From Flavobacterium amnicola (GTDB lineage Bacteria; Bacteroidota; Bacteroidia; Flavobacteriales; Flavobacteriaceae), in assembly GCF_004122165.1 (NCBI RefSeq), contig NZ_SBKO01000001.1, positions 930,001 to 994,000 of the forward strand: a stretch of DNA of 64,000 bases, given 5' to 3'. A program made the translations under genes and the position numbers. Below are positions 39,788 through 50,057 of the stretch, piece by piece. The notes below the pieces were generated by a model that was given only the letters and a program-made list of their open reading frames with translations, was not told where the DNA came from and ran no database searches. The stretch's first letter is position 1, and each line of letters begins with the position of its first letter.

Positions 39788-41877
39788 CGTAGTAATTGAT
39801 ACGCAATTAATGCGGTTAAATACGCAAACCCCGACATGAAAATTAACTGTGCTAAAGGCCATTTCCAGGAATTGGTTTCTTTTTTAGTGATGGCTAATGT
39901 ACTCATGCATTGCATGGCAAAAGCATAAAACAACAACAAGGAAATTCCTGAGGCCAGATTAAAAAGTTTTTCACCCGTTCTCGGATTGATTTCTTCGGCT
40001 AATTTTTGCTTTATGGTAACTTCTTGGTTTTCAGAATCTTCAATACTGTAAATAGTAGCTAAAGTTCCCACAAAAACTTCTCTTGCGGCAAAGGATGTCA
40101 CAATGGCGATACCAATTTTCCAATCGTATCCCAAAGGAGCAATAGCCGGTTCAATGGTTTTACCCATAATTCCAATATAGGAATTTTCTAGTTTAAATGA
40201 GGCAATCTTAGATTCCAAATGCTCAGGAGCCACTTTTTGAGAAGTGACAATTTTATCAGCATTTTTGAAATTATCGCCAGGGCCGTAAGAAGCTAAAAAC
40301 CATAAAACGATAGAAAGGGCCATGATGATTTTTCCGGCACCAAAAACGAATGATTTGGTTTTTTCAATCACATTTATCGCTACGTTTTTAAACATCGGCA
40401 TTTTGTAATTGGGCATTTCAACAACGAAATACGATTTCGACTCTATTTTTAAGGTTTTATGCAGCACATAAGCTGAAATAAAAGCCATAGTAAAACCAAT
40501 CAAATACATGAACATTAAGGCAAAACCTTGCATGTTGAAAAGGTATAAAATGCGTTTATTCGGTACAATCATCGAAATGATAATAGCATACACCGGTAAT
40601 CTTGCCGAACAAGTGGTGAATGGCGTCACTAAAATAGAAATCAGACGTTCTTTCCAGTTTTCAATATTTCTAGTTGCCATAATGGCTGGAATAGCACAAG
40701 CTGTGCCTGAAATCAATGGCACGACACTTTTACCCGATAATCCAAACTTACGCATCGATTTATCCATTAAAAACACCACGCGGCTCATATAACCACTTTC
40801 TTCTAAAATCGAAATAAACAAAAACAGAAACGCAATTTGTGGAATAAAAATGATAATTCCCCCAAGTCCCGGAATGATACCTTGGGTAATTAAATCGGTT
40901 AGAATTCCCTTTGGCAAAATAGTGGTTGTCCAAGAAGCCAAAGAGGCAAAACTACTATCAATAAAATCCATAGGAACACTCGCCCAATCAAAAATAGCTT
41001 GGAAAATAACCATTAAAATCAAGAAGAAAATGACATAACCAAAGACCTTGTGCATCAAAATGCGGTCGAAAGTACTTCTCAAATCTTTGGCGCTTGACAA
41101 ATCGATAGTTTGCCCCACTTTCAAAGTATCGTTGATGAATTGGTATCTTTTTATGGTTTCCTTGTGCTGTAATCGTTTGAGTTGGTCTTTCGATTTGGTA
41201 AAAGAAGGGTTTGGAAGTTCTTTTCGGTCTAAATTCACAAAATTGACATCTTGAGTTATGACCAACCATAATTTATAAAGTGATTGGTTCGGAAACGCAC
41301 GGCGTAAATTTCCAAAATAATCGGTGTCGATTTCGGAAGCGTTCAAACAAGGTTCGGTTGGAATACTTCTAAAGTTGACGATTAGATTTTTTAATTCTTC
41401 AATGCCTTCTCCTTTTCGAGAACTAGTTAAGGCAATTTTGGTTTTGAGTGTTTTCTCCAGAAACGGAATATCTAATGAAATGCCTTTGTATGTCATTCTA
41501 TCCGCCATATTGATCACCAAAATCGTCGGAATTTCAAGATCTTTAATTTGGGTAAAAAGGAGTAAATTTCTTTTTAGATTTTCCACTTCTGTCACTACAA
41601 TAGCAACATCCGGATAGTCTTTGTCATTTTTATTTAAAAGGAGTTCGATAACGACATTTTCGTCCAGTGAACTTGCATTCAAGCTATACGTTCCGGGTAA
41701 ATCAAGAATCGTTGCTTTAAGGTTGGAAGCGAGTTTACAAACGCCTACTTTCTTTTCTACTGTGATACCTGGATAGTTTCCAACTTGTTGGTTAAGTCCT
41801 GTTAATTGGTTAAAAACAGAGGTTTTTCCAACATTCGGATTTCCAATTAAAGCGATGTTTATATTTCCAACTTTCAT
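39784..41877 (-). CDS. feoB: Ferrous iron transport protein B
   Basis: 697 residues. N-terminal G domain with G1 GNPNVGKTS (12-20), G3 DLPGTYSL and a GDI-type helical region to about residue 260; then the membrane part with two Gate motifs (GIIIFIPQIAFLFLFISILEESGYMSRVVF and the SGTACAIPAIMATR region). GTP-dependent Fe2+ importer in the inner membrane. Follows feoA by a single base and leads into the Cys-rich peptide. Confidence 0.97.
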   Translation of the reverse strand: MKVGNINIALIGNPNVGKTSVFNQLTGLNQQVGNYPGITVEKKVGVCKLASNLKATILDLPGTYSLNASSLDENVVIELLLNKNDKDYPDVAIVVTEVENLKRNLLLFTQIKDLEIPTILVINMADRMTYKGISLDIPFLEKTLKTKIALTSSRKGEGIEELKNLIVNFRSIPTEPCLNASEIDTDYFGNLRRAFPNQSLYKLWLVITQDVNFVNLDRKELPNPSFTKSKDQLKRLQHKETIKRYQFINDTLKVGQTIDLSSAKDLRSTFDRILMHKVFGYVIFFLILMVIFQAIFDWASVPMDFIDSSFASLASWTTTILPKGILTDLITQGIIPGLGGIIIFIPQIAFLFLFISILEESGYMSRVVFLMDKSMRKFGLSGKSVVPLISGTACAIPAIMATRNIENWKERLISILVTPFTTCSARLPVYAIIISMIVPNKRILYLFNMQGFALMFMYLIGFTMAFISAYVLHKTLKIESKSYFVVEMPNYKMPMFKNVAINVIEKTKSFVFGAGKIIMALSIVLWFLASYGPGDNFKNADKIVTSQKVAPEHLESKIASFKLENSYIGIMGKTIEPAIAPLGYDWKIGIAIVTSFAAREVFVGTLATIYSIEDSENQEVTIKQKLAEEINPRTGEKLFNLASGISLLLFYAFAMQCMSTLAITKKETNSWKWPLAQLIFMSGFAYLTALIAYQLLR

Positions 41878-41878
41878 T

Positions 41879-42115
41879 TTAAGATGGGTTAGTAATGGAA
41901 ATAGTAATGGCTTCCGCGGTTTCTAATCGAATGGCTAAATGTGAATCATCCACAATCAAATATAAGGGATCACCAAAAGGAGCAACTTGTAATAATTGCA
42001 CTTCGTTTCCTGGTAAACAACCCATCTCAAGTAATTTCAAAGGAACTTTGTCGATATCGAAATCATCAATAATCCCTTTTTGACCCACTTGTAATTGTGC
42101 TAAATTTAGTTTCAC
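41879..42115 (-). CDS. feoA: Ferrous iron transport protein A
   Basis: 78 residues, single SH3-like FeoA domain: LNLAQLQVGQKGIIDDFD.., LKLLEMGCLPGNEVQLLQVAPFGDPLYLIVDD, LAIRLETAEAITI. Modulator of FeoB. First gene of the feo unit; a TACTTTTG -7 element lies at 42139-42146, 23 bases upstream. Confidence 0.96.
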   Translation of the reverse strand: MKLNLAQLQVGQKGIIDDFDIDKVPLKLLEMGCLPGNEVQLLQVAPFGDPLYLIVDDSHLAIRLETAEAITISITNPS

Positions 42116-42194
42116 TTATTTAGATTGAATTAAGATTGCAAAAGTAAGAATTAAAATTCTTCTAAATATGATAATTGTTAGTTTTAAAACAGAA

Positions 42195-42821
42195 TTACTT
42201 TATTTCTTCAAAGGATTTTACACCTTGAGTTGGTAATTCAGTTTCAGGCACCGGAGAAGTTTCGTCTGTTTTTCCGCCAATGTTTTTAATCATAATGGCT
42301 TCCCCATCTTCTAGTGGAATATGACTTCGGCGAACGATTTCCTCAATTTGGTCATTAATGGCATTGACTTCTAGATTTAAATCGGTAACCATAGCGATTA
42401 CTCTTTTTTCAGGAATTCGATCGATATTTAAAAACATATTTAGTGCTTTTAGCTTGGTGATTAAAGCTGCCAAACGACTTTTAAATTTAGGTTTGTTTAA
42501 TCGCGTTGGAATAGAACCTTCCAGTACATCTGCTTTTTGTACTAAACTCTTCGTTTTTACTTTATAGGCATTTATTGTCGAAGCGGGTTTTTGTTGCAAT
42601 TCGTTATTAAATAATCGCCATTCGTTCCAACTTGTAGCGATAATTTGCGATTCAGGAGTAAGGTTTCGAGCAGGAAAATTCCAGGCTTTATCAATAGCAT
42701 TGAAAACTAATTCTTTTTCTTTTTTGGCTTTTAAAATTTCCATTTCGCGCACCTTGGTGTCTTCTTTACAAGATGAAAATAAAAAAAGTGCCATTAAGCT
42801 ATATACTATTGGTAGTTTCAT
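42195..42821 (-). CDS. Conserved hypothetical lipoprotein, helical
   Basis: 208 residues with a lipoprotein signal (C18 in LFSSCKED). The mature protein is predicted almost entirely helical (LKAKKEKELVFNAIDKAWNFP, LAALITKLKALNMFLNIDRIPEKRVIAMVTDLNLEVNAIN) and ends in a Pro/Thr-rich tail. A -7 element TACTTTTG at 42843-42850 lies upstream. Stands between feo and threonine dehydrogenase without clear linkage to either. Function unknown. Confidence 0.8.
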   Translation of the reverse strand: MKLPIVYSLMALFLFSSCKEDTKVREMEILKAKKEKELVFNAIDKAWNFPARNLTPESQIIATSWNEWRLFNNELQQKPASTINAYKVKTKSLVQKADVLEGSIPTRLNKPKFKSRLAALITKLKALNMFLNIDRIPEKRVIAMVTDLNLEVNAINDQIEEIVRRSHIPLEDGEAIMIKNIGGKTDETSPVPETELPTQGVKSFEEIK

Positions 42822-42940
42822 TTACTAATTTCTTTGAGAGTACAAAAGTACGATTTTTGTTTTTAGGTTGTCAAAAGTGTTAAATATCTTAAGAAATACA
42901 TTCAGATTATTTGGTATATTTGTCTACCAAATTAACTACT

Positions 42941-43891
42941 ATGAACACAAAAATATTAATAATTGGTGCTTGCGGGCAAATCGGTACCGAACTTACTCAA
43001 AAACTTCGAGAAATTTATGGCAACGAAAACGTGGTTGCTTCCGATATTAGAAAACTAAATATCGATGTAGTTAATGATGGTATTTTCGAAGTTGTAAATG
43101 CATTAGATTATAACCAAATTGAGCATCTTATCGAAAAATATCAAATTACCGATGTGTATTTGATGGCGGCGTTACTGTCGGCGACCGCAGAAAAAAATCC
43201 AGCTTTTGCTTGGGATTTGAATATGAATTCTCTTTTCCATGTGCTCAATTTAGCCAAAGCCGGAAAAATCAAAAAAATATATTGGCCTTCTAGTATTGCT
43301 GTTTTTGGACCGACAACTCCACGAGAAAATACGCCACAATATACCATTATGGAACCTTCAACGGTGTACGGAATTAGTAAGCAAACCGGTGAACGTTGGT
43401 GTGAATATTACCACAAACAATACGGAGTAGATGTAAGAAGTTTGCGTTATCCGGGCTTGATTAGTTGGAGTTCACCTCCAGGCGGTGGGACGACCGATTA
43501 TGCAGTCGATATTTATCACAAAGCAATTACGGAAGGTAAATTTACCTCGTTTTTATCAGAAAATTCAGGTTTGCCAATGATGTATATGGACGATGCGATC
43601 AAAGCAACCATCAATATCATGCAAGCACCTGCGGAACAAATTAAAATTCGTTCTTCCTATAATTTGTCAGGAATGAGTTTTACTCCGAAAGAAATTGCAG
43701 CTGAAATTAAAAAACATTATCCTGATTTTAGCATCAACTACGAGCCTGATTTCCGTCAAAAAATCGCCGATAGCTGGCCGGCCAGTATTGATGATTCTTC
43801 AGCGAGAAAAGACTGGGGTTGGAATAATGATTTCAACTTGGAAAATATGACTGTTGAAATGTTTCAGCGGCTAAAAGAGCATATCTATTAA
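42941..43891 (+). CDS. tdh: L-threonine 3-dehydrogenase, short-chain (epimerase-like) type
   Basis: 316 residues starting at ATG 42941; the frame extends upstream but without the conserved MNTKILIIGACGQIG start. Rossmann motif GACGQIG (G9-G15), catalytic VYGISKQTGE (Tyr-x3-Lys), and the SSPPGGGTTDYAVDIYHKA segment characteristic of the SDR-type threonine dehydrogenases of Flavobacteria. Oxidises threonine to 2-amino-3-oxobutyrate with NAD+. -7 element TATATTTG at 42915-42922. The next gene starts 4 bp downstream, but is unrelated in role. Confidence 0.9.
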   Translation: MNTKILIIGACGQIGTELTQKLREIYGNENVVASDIRKLNIDVVNDGIFEVVNALDYNQIEHLIEKYQITDVYLMAALLSATAEKNPAFAWDLNMNSLFHVLNLAKAGKIKKIYWPSSIAVFGPTTPRENTPQYTIMEPSTVYGISKQTGERWCEYYHKQYGVDVRSLRYPGLISWSSPPGGGTTDYAVDIYHKAITEGKFTSFLSENSGLPMMYMDDAIKATINIMQAPAEQIKIRSSYNLSGMSFTPKEIAAEIKKHYPDFSINYEPDFRQKIADSWPASIDDSSARKDWGWNNDFNLENMTVEMFQRLKEHIY

Positions 43892-43895
43892 AAAC

Positions 43896-46187
43896 ATGCA
43901 ACTACTCAAAAGAATACTATTTTTATTGGTTTTTCAAACTTCTTTGGCACAAGGAGAGGCTAATTATTGGTATTTTGGAGGGGGTGCAGGTTTAGATTTT
44001 AATTCAGGAGTACCGGTAGCAGTCACTAATGGACAAACAAATAATATTGAAGGTTGTGCCACCATAAGCAATGAAGTTGGAGAATTACTTTTTTATACCG
44101 ATGGAGTTACGGTTTGGAATAAAAATCATGTAATCATGCAAAACGGGAGTGCTTTGTTTGGGCATAATTCGTCTACACAATCAGCAACAATAGTACCCAA
44201 GCCGGGCTCTATTAATTTGTATTATATTTTTACGATTGATGCGACTGCCGGATCCAATGGATTTAGTTATTCTGTGGTGGATATTGATGCTCAAGGTGGA
44301 CTTGGAGCAGTGGTAGCTAAAAATGTATTCGTGTATGGTCCTACCTGTGAAAAATTAGCGGTGATAAAAAAATCGGATGATTTTAATTATTGGATTGTCA
44401 CTCATGATTGGGGTACAAATCTTTTTAAAACATTTGAATTGACAACATCTGGATTAAATGCGACACCAGTAAATACAGCAGTAGGCCCCGTTTATACGGG
44501 AAATGTTGATGTGACAAGAGGGACCATGAAAATTTCTTCCAATGGAAAAAAATTAGCGGCGTGTTCTTCAGGTCTAGGGCAATTGGATTTATTCGATTTT
44601 AACACCACAACCGGTGTGCTTTCCAATCCGATTCTTTTATTAAATGAGCCAGGTGAAATGTATGGAGTGGAGTTTTCTTCCAATAATAAATTTTTATATG
44701 TTTCCAATGCCACACAAAGAAAGGTATATCAATTCAATTTGAACGCTGTTTCGATTCCAGCTTCTATCATAACGGTTTCTACGCAACCAGAGCAACCTTC
44801 CTCGTTGCAAATGGGTCCTGATGGTAAAATATACGTGGCCTTGTTTAATTCTAATTTTTTAAGCGTTATCAATAGTCCTAATGTTAGTGGTTCCGGATGT
44901 AATTATCAGGTCAATGGGGTTGATTTGCTGGGGAAATTATCATTTCAAGGTTTGCCTGTTTTCAATCAATCGTTTTTATTTACTTCCGAAATCATTTCTG
45001 AAAACACCTGTTTAGGAGAATCCACTAATTTTAGTGTGGAAGCCAACGAAACAGTTAACTCGATTTTATGGGACTTTGGCGATGGAACTACAGCAAACAG
45101 TATTACAGCCTCTCATGTGTATACCGTCCCTGGTGAATATACAATTACAGCAATCGTAAGTAGTAATTTTGGAGATAGTACCATTACAAAAAAAGTTTTT
45201 GTTTCTAGTCCGCCAACGGTTACGATTCCGATTTTGAAGTTTTGTGATAATAATGATGGGACTTATACTGTAGATACCACCACTTTATTTAGCGATATTG
45301 TAGGAAGCCAATCGGATGTTAATTTGACAATTTATGACGCCAACAATCAGCCGTTACCCAATCCGTTACCGAACCCTTTAACGGTTTCAAATTTAAGTTT
45401 GATAGCCGAAGTTAATTTTATAAACAATCCCGATTGTAAAAATGTTTTTAATCTTCCAAACAGCATCGTAGCGCTACCCAATATTTTGCTTGTTAGTGAA
45501 GATGTTGTTTGTGATAACAATCAAAAAATTAAAGCTCTTGTGACTAATTCAAGTGGATTATATACTTATAAATGGTTTATAGATACTATTGAAGTTGAAA
45601 ACGAAATTACAAACGAATTAGCAATTACCAAAACAGGAAATTATAAGGTAGTGGTAACCAATGAAAATGGCTGTAGTGCCGAAAGCAATAAAAACATTCT
45701 GAAATCAAGCATTGCCACCATTATAAAAATGGAATCACCCCAATTTGCTTCCAATAGTTCTATTAGAGTGTATGTAATAGGTTTGGGTAGTTATGAATAT
45801 GCTTTAGATAATATTGACGGCCCATATCAGGACAGTAATTATTTTGAAAGTGTTTCAGCAAGTAAACATACAGTCTATGTTCGAGATAAAAATGGATGTG
45901 GTATTGTTTCTGAAGAAATCGCAATACTAAGTATTCCCAATTTTTTTACGCCCAATAATGATGGGTTTAACGACTATTGGAACATCAAAGGAATAATTGA
46001 TACTAGTGAAACGATTTCCATAGCTATTTTTGATCGATTTGGGAAAGTATTGAAAAAAATCACTACTAAAGAAATGGGTTGGGATGGTACCTACAATGGA
46101 AAAGCGGTTACCGCTACTGATTATTGGTACAGTTTTACTTTAGCTGACTCTAGAGAAGTAAAAGGACATTTTTCCCTAAAACGATAA
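43896..46187 (+). CDS. T9SS type B (gliding motility C-terminal) protein with PKD domain
   Basis: 763 residues with signal peptide to SLAQ. The N-terminal ~350 residues look like a seven-bladed beta-propeller (repeats such as GGAGLDFNSG.., LFDFNTTTGVLSNPI.., VYQFNLNAVSI). A PKD domain follows (ILWDFGDGTTANSITASHVY, ~390-430), then Ig-like segments and a type B C-terminal sorting domain FFTPNNDGFNDYWNIKG (~680-763). Secreted or surface protein of the gliding/adhesion class; ligand unknown. Ends within 7 bases of the convergent NTF2-like gene. Confidence 0.92.
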   Translation: MQLLKRILFLLVFQTSLAQGEANYWYFGGGAGLDFNSGVPVAVTNGQTNNIEGCATISNEVGELLFYTDGVTVWNKNHVIMQNGSALFGHNSSTQSATIVPKPGSINLYYIFTIDATAGSNGFSYSVVDIDAQGGLGAVVAKNVFVYGPTCEKLAVIKKSDDFNYWIVTHDWGTNLFKTFELTTSGLNATPVNTAVGPVYTGNVDVTRGTMKISSNGKKLAACSSGLGQLDLFDFNTTTGVLSNPILLLNEPGEMYGVEFSSNNKFLYVSNATQRKVYQFNLNAVSIPASIITVSTQPEQPSSLQMGPDGKIYVALFNSNFLSVINSPNVSGSGCNYQVNGVDLLGKLSFQGLPVFNQSFLFTSEIISENTCLGESTNFSVEANETVNSILWDFGDGTTANSITASHVYTVPGEYTITAIVSSNFGDSTITKKVFVSSPPTVTIPILKFCDNNDGTYTVDTTTLFSDIVGSQSDVNLTIYDANNQPLPNPLPNPLTVSNLSLIAEVNFINNPDCKNVFNLPNSIVALPNILLVSEDVVCDNNQKIKALVTNSSGLYTYKWFIDTIEVENEITNELAITKTGNYKVVVTNENGCSAESNKNILKSSIATIIKMESPQFASNSSIRVYVIGLGSYEYALDNIDGPYQDSNYFESVSASKHTVYVRDKNGCGIVSEEIAILSIPNFFTPNNDGFNDYWNIKGIIDTSETISIAIFDRFGKVLKKITTKEMGWDGTYNGKAVTATDYWYSFTLADSREVKGHFSLKR

Positions 46188-46193
46188 ATGGAA

Positions 46194-46682
46194 TTATTTT
46201 AGTTTTTCCATCAAAGCATCTTCTAAAGGTGCTTTAATTTTTACTACCTCATTCATGTTGTCATTTGGAACTGTCATCGACAAAACATAGTGTTTGATTT
46301 TCCAATCTTGTCCTTCTTTAATTAGAAGGCCACTACCTCTGCAAATTTTCATTTGAGTGTTTAATAATTCATCAAACCAAGCGGTTTTTTTGTCTTTAGA
46401 AACATAAATGTGTCTTTCCAATGCGGTAAAAGCCCAAGCCCTGCCTTGATCAAAATAAGGTTTGGCGAACGCCGCAAATTGCTTTTTGTTCCAGTTTTCG
46501 GTAGCATCAGTACCAATATAAATTGATTCTTCAGATAAGGCGTTAAAATAAGGTTCAAATTTGGCTTCTGCCGCCGCTTTGTGCCAATTGTCTAACAATA
46601 CTTTAATTTCAGAAGTTTCTTTTGTTTGTGCGAAATAAAAACTACTAACTAGAAGTGCAAGTAATGTAAAGGAAGTTTTCAT
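46194..46682 (-). CDS. Secreted SnoaL-like (DUF4440-type) protein
   Basis: 162 residues, signal peptide to FYFAQ. NTF2-like core (VLLDNWHKAAAEAKFEPYFNALSEESIYIGTDATENW.., TALERHIYVSKDKKTAWFDE, SGLLIKEGQDWKIKHYVLSMTVP). Periplasmic or exported; binding or stress-related roles are typical but none is shown. Last gene of the strand run that begins with dxs, with 12 bp to the gene upstream. Confidence 0.82.
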   Translation of the reverse strand: MKTSFTLLALLVSSFYFAQTKETSEIKVLLDNWHKAAAEAKFEPYFNALSEESIYIGTDATENWNKKQFAAFAKPYFDQGRAWAFTALERHIYVSKDKKTAWFDELLNTQMKICRGSGLLIKEGQDWKIKHYVLSMTVPNDNMNEVVKIKAPLEDALMEKLK

Positions 46683-46694
46683 ATAGGTGTCTTT

Positions 46695-47045
46695 TTAATA
46701 ACGATTTCTAAACCATACTTTTTGCCATTCTCTTTTCAGAATCAAAAAAGCGACTTGTTCGGCTAGTTCTGAAATATCAGAACCGTCTAATTTCTTAATT
46801 TCATTTTCTGGAACATCGATAATGTACAGCAAGTTAAGATATTCGGCGAATTTATGTTGGATCAATCGGTAGATTTTTTCGTGTAACTGTATTTTTAAGT
46901 CGATTGGCGCTATAGAAACTTGAAAATCGACATTCTCATTAGCCAACGTAAAATCCTTATTAATTTGCTCGATTAATTTGAGATACAATTCTTCTTTCTG
47001 TGCTTCCGAAAGTAATAAATCGGTATTTTGTGGCGCTATGAACAT
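46695..47045 (-). CDS. Conserved hypothetical protein overlapping dxs
   Basis: 116 residues, cytosolic, mixed alpha/beta: SEAQKEELYLKLIEQINKDFTLANENVDF.., LHEKIYRLIQHKFAEYLNLLYIIDVPENEIKKLD. Its first 10 bases overlap the end of dxs, so it is translated in coupling with it. No domain recognised; probably a flavobacterial-specific partner. Confidence 0.78.
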   Translation of the reverse strand: MFIAPQNTDLLLSEAQKEELYLKLIEQINKDFTLANENVDFQVSIAPIDLKIQLHEKIYRLIQHKFAEYLNLLYIIDVPENEIKKLDGSDISELAEQVAFLILKREWQKVWFRNRY

Positions 47046-48808
47046 GTAGTGAAATAATTAACGAGTGATTCGACGTCTATTTTGCAAATTTTGTGCAATT
47101 GTTGAACGGTTCCCTGTTCGATAAATGCATCTGGAATTCCTAATTTTTTAACCGAAATTGCGATTTCATTTTCTTGAAAAAAAGAAGTGACAAGACTCCC
47201 AAAACCGCCGTTTACAGTTCCTTCTTCTATTGTAATTACTTTTTTATAATGCTTTCCAATATCAAGTAGCGCTGCTTCGTCTAAAGGTTTCACAAAAGGA
47301 AAATGAAAATGTGAGAAATTGTTTTTGCTGTTGACTTGACTCAATGCTTTTGTGACATTATTTCCAATAGTTCCTGTTGATAAAATAGCGATATCACTCC
47401 CGTTTTCAAGTTGAATGGACTTTCCGATTTCTACTTTTTGAAACGGCAAATGCCAATTTTGTACAAACCCTTTTCCTCTTGGATAGCGAATAGCGACAGG
47501 GTGTGACAATCCTAATTGCGCCGTGTACATCATATTGCGCAGTTCAATTTCATTTAGCGGTGCATAAATAATAAGATTAGGAATGCAGCTCAAATAGGCC
47601 AAATCAAACACACCATGATGCGTGGCACCATCTTCTCCAACGATTCCAGCCCTGTCCAAGCAAAAAATGACAGGGAGATTTTGCAATGCTACATCGTGTA
47701 TCACTTGGTCATAGGCGCGCTGTAAAAAAGTAGAGTAGATATTGCAAAAAACAACCATTCCCTGTGTAGCCATTCCTGCGGAAAGCGTGACAGCGTGTTG
47801 CTCGGCAATACCGACATCAAAAGCGCGATCAGGAAAAACGTCCATCATATAATTCATAGACGAGCCAGTAGGCATTGCAGGTGTTATGCCTATAATTTTT
47901 TCGTTTATTTTCGCTAATTCAACCAAGGTTTGTCCGAAAACTTCTTGAAATTTTGGTGGAGAATTGTCTTCTTCTTTCGGGTAAATTTTCCCGGTTACGG
48001 CATCAAATTTTCCCGGCGCATGGTATTTGACCTGATTTTCTTCAGCCAATTGTAATCCCTTTCCTTTAGTGGTTATGACATGTAAAAACTTAGGGCCTTT
48101 TATGGTTTTTAATCTTGATAATTCGGCTAGAAGTGTTTCAAAATCATGTCCGTCAATGGGGCCAGAATATTCAAAATTTAACGAGCGAATAATGTTGTTT
48201 TCTTCGTGATTTTCACCTTTTTTAACAGCGGTAAAATACTCTTTTAAAGCGCCTACACTCGGGTCGATACCAATAGCATTATCGTTTAGAATGACTAATA
48301 AATTTGCATTGGTAACTCCGGCATGATTTAAGGCTTCAAAAGCCATTCCTGAAGCAATAGAGGCGTCGCCAATGACTGCAATGTGGTTTTTGTTCCATTC
48401 ATTTTTGAGATGAGAAGCCAATGCCATCCCTAAGGCTGCCGAAATCGAAGTAGAGGAATGACCAACACCAAAAGCATCGTATTCACTTTCACTTCTTTTT
48501 GGAAAGCCTGAAATACCGTCAAAATCACGATTGGTGTGAAAGATGTCTCTTCTTCCAGTGAGAATTTTATGACCGTAGGCCTGATGGCCTACATCCCAAA
48601 CTAATAAATCGGAAGGTGTGTCAAAGATATAGTGAAGCGCGATAGTAAGTTCTATTACGCCAAGACTAGCGCCAAGATGGCCTTCTTTTTTTGAAATAAT
48701 ATCGATGATAAAATTTCGAAGTTCTTGTGCCAATTGTGGTAATTGTGCCCGATTTAATTTTTTTAAATCAGAAGGTGAATTTATTTGAGAAAGTAAATTA
48801 GGATTCAT
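47036..48808 (-). CDS. dxs: 1-deoxy-D-xylulose-5-phosphate synthase
   Basis: 590 residues, transketolase family. Makes DXP from pyruvate and glyceraldehyde 3-phosphate, first step of the MEP isoprenoid pathway and precursor for thiamine and pyridoxal. TPP-binding region GDASIASGMAFEALNHAG.., the histidines of VWDVGHQAYGHKILTGR, and the C-terminal DRAGIVGEDGATHHGVFD segment are present. Coupled to the small gene at 46695; 31 bp after the bioB stop. Confidence 0.96.
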   Translation of the reverse strand: MNPNLLSQINSPSDLKKLNRAQLPQLAQELRNFIIDIISKKEGHLGASLGVIELTIALHYIFDTPSDLLVWDVGHQAYGHKILTGRRDIFHTNRDFDGISGFPKRSESEYDAFGVGHSSTSISAALGMALASHLKNEWNKNHIAVIGDASIASGMAFEALNHAGVTNANLLVILNDNAIGIDPSVGALKEYFTAVKKGENHEENNIIRSLNFEYSGPIDGHDFETLLAELSRLKTIKGPKFLHVITTKGKGLQLAEENQVKYHAPGKFDAVTGKIYPKEEDNSPPKFQEVFGQTLVELAKINEKIIGITPAMPTGSSMNYMMDVFPDRAFDVGIAEQHAVTLSAGMATQGMVVFCNIYSTFLQRAYDQVIHDVALQNLPVIFCLDRAGIVGEDGATHHGVFDLAYLSCIPNLIIYAPLNEIELRNMMYTAQLGLSHPVAIRYPRGKGFVQNWHLPFQKVEIGKSIQLENGSDIAILSTGTIGNNVTKALSQVNSKNNFSHFHFPFVKPLDEAALLDIGKHYKKVITIEEGTVNGGFGSLVTSFFQENEIAISVKKLGIPDAFIEQGTVQQLHKICKIDVESLVNYFTTCS

Positions 48809-48839
48809 TTTACAATAATAAATTCACCTTTGATGGGTA

Positions 48840-49928
48840 TTAATTTTTACCTTTTCCGCTAGCTTCAAGGTTTCTTTCTATCGTGTGTGTAGGTCTAGTC
48901 CATTTGGGTTTTTCACCAAGGGATTGGTATTCCGAATCACAAGCTTCAACCGTTTTAGGTTGCATTGCTTTGATAAATGGTTTTTGCGCCTGTAATCCTA
49001 ACATTTCAAACATTTTCATGTCTTCATTAACATCTGGATTTGGAGTAGTCAATAATTTATCGCCTGCAAAAATAGAATTGGCACCTGCAAAGAAACACAT
49101 CGCTTGTCCTTCTCTACTCATATTGGTTCTTCCCGCAGAAAGACGTACTTGCGTTTCAGGCATTACAATTCTGGTAGTCGCTACCATACGAATCATTTCC
49201 CAAATTTCTACAGGTTTTTCCTCTTCCATTGGCGTTCCTTCTACTGCTACAAGTGCATTAATAGGCACCGATTCAGGTTGTGGGTTAAGGGTAGCTAAAG
49301 CGACTAACATTCCAGCTCTGTCTTCAATAGTTTCTCCCATTCCGATAATTCCACCACTACAAACCGTTACGTTTGTTTTTCTTACGTTTTCAATGGTTTG
49401 AATACGGTCTTCAAAACCGCGAGTGGAAATAACTTCTTTATAATATTCTTCCGAAGTATCTAAATTGTGATTGTATGCATAAAGTCCAGCTTCTGCTAAT
49501 CGGTGTGCTTGATTTTCAGTAAGCATCCCTAAGGTACAACAAACCTCCATGTCTAGTTTGTTGATGGTACGAACCATTTCTAATACATCATCAAATTCAG
49601 GTCCGTCCTTTACATTTCTCCAGGCGGCTCCCATGCAAACACGTGAAGAACCGGAAGCTTTTGCACGTAGCGCTTGTGCTTTTACTTGACTCACACTCAT
49701 TAAATCATTCCCTTCTACATTGGTGTGGTAACGTGCTGCTTGTGGGCAATAGCCACAATCTTCAGGACATCCACCGGTTTTGATGGATAATAAAGTAGAT
49801 ACTTGAACCACATTAGGATCATGATGCTCTCTGTGAATGCTTGCCGCTTCAAAAAGCAAATCCATTAAGGGTTTATTATATATAGCTATGATTTCCTCTT
49901 TTGTCCAATTATTTCTCGTGACACTCAT
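48840..49928 (-). CDS. bioB: Biotin synthase
   Basis: 362 residues, radical SAM enzyme converting dethiobiotin to biotin. 4Fe-4S ligands C54, C58 and C61 in GGCPEDCGYCPQ, further cysteines for the 2Fe-2S cluster (C at CMGAAWR and CCTLGML) and the R in VRLSAGR. No other bio genes are in the window. -7 element TATTTTTG at 49951-49958. Upstream lies the terminator of the membrane protein gene. Confidence 0.97.
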   Translation of the reverse strand: MSVTRNNWTKEEIIAIYNKPLMDLLFEAASIHREHHDPNVVQVSTLLSIKTGGCPEDCGYCPQAARYHTNVEGNDLMSVSQVKAQALRAKASGSSRVCMGAAWRNVKDGPEFDDVLEMVRTINKLDMEVCCTLGMLTENQAHRLAEAGLYAYNHNLDTSEEYYKEVISTRGFEDRIQTIENVRKTNVTVCSGGIIGMGETIEDRAGMLVALATLNPQPESVPINALVAVEGTPMEEEKPVEIWEMIRMVATTRIVMPETQVRLSAGRTNMSREGQAMCFFAGANSIFAGDKLLTTPNPDVNEDMKMFEMLGLQAQKPFIKAMQPKTVEACDSEYQSLGEKPKWTRPTHTIERNLEASGKGKN

Positions 49929-49994
49929 AAGTAGTATGTATTATGTGGGTCAAAAATACATAATTCGAATTAAAATTAGAACTTATTGGAAATA

Positions 49995-50038
49995 AAAAGA
50001 TGTTTTCAGGACGATTCTAAATCGCGAAAACATCTTTT
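49995..50038 (-). terminator. Intrinsic terminator of the membrane protein gene
   Basis: Stem AAAAGATGTTTTC / GAAAACATCTTTT extended by an inner GATT/AATC, followed by T-rich sequence on the minus strand. Confidence 0.8.
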
Positions 50039-50057
50039 CAAGTAAGGTGGTAGATTA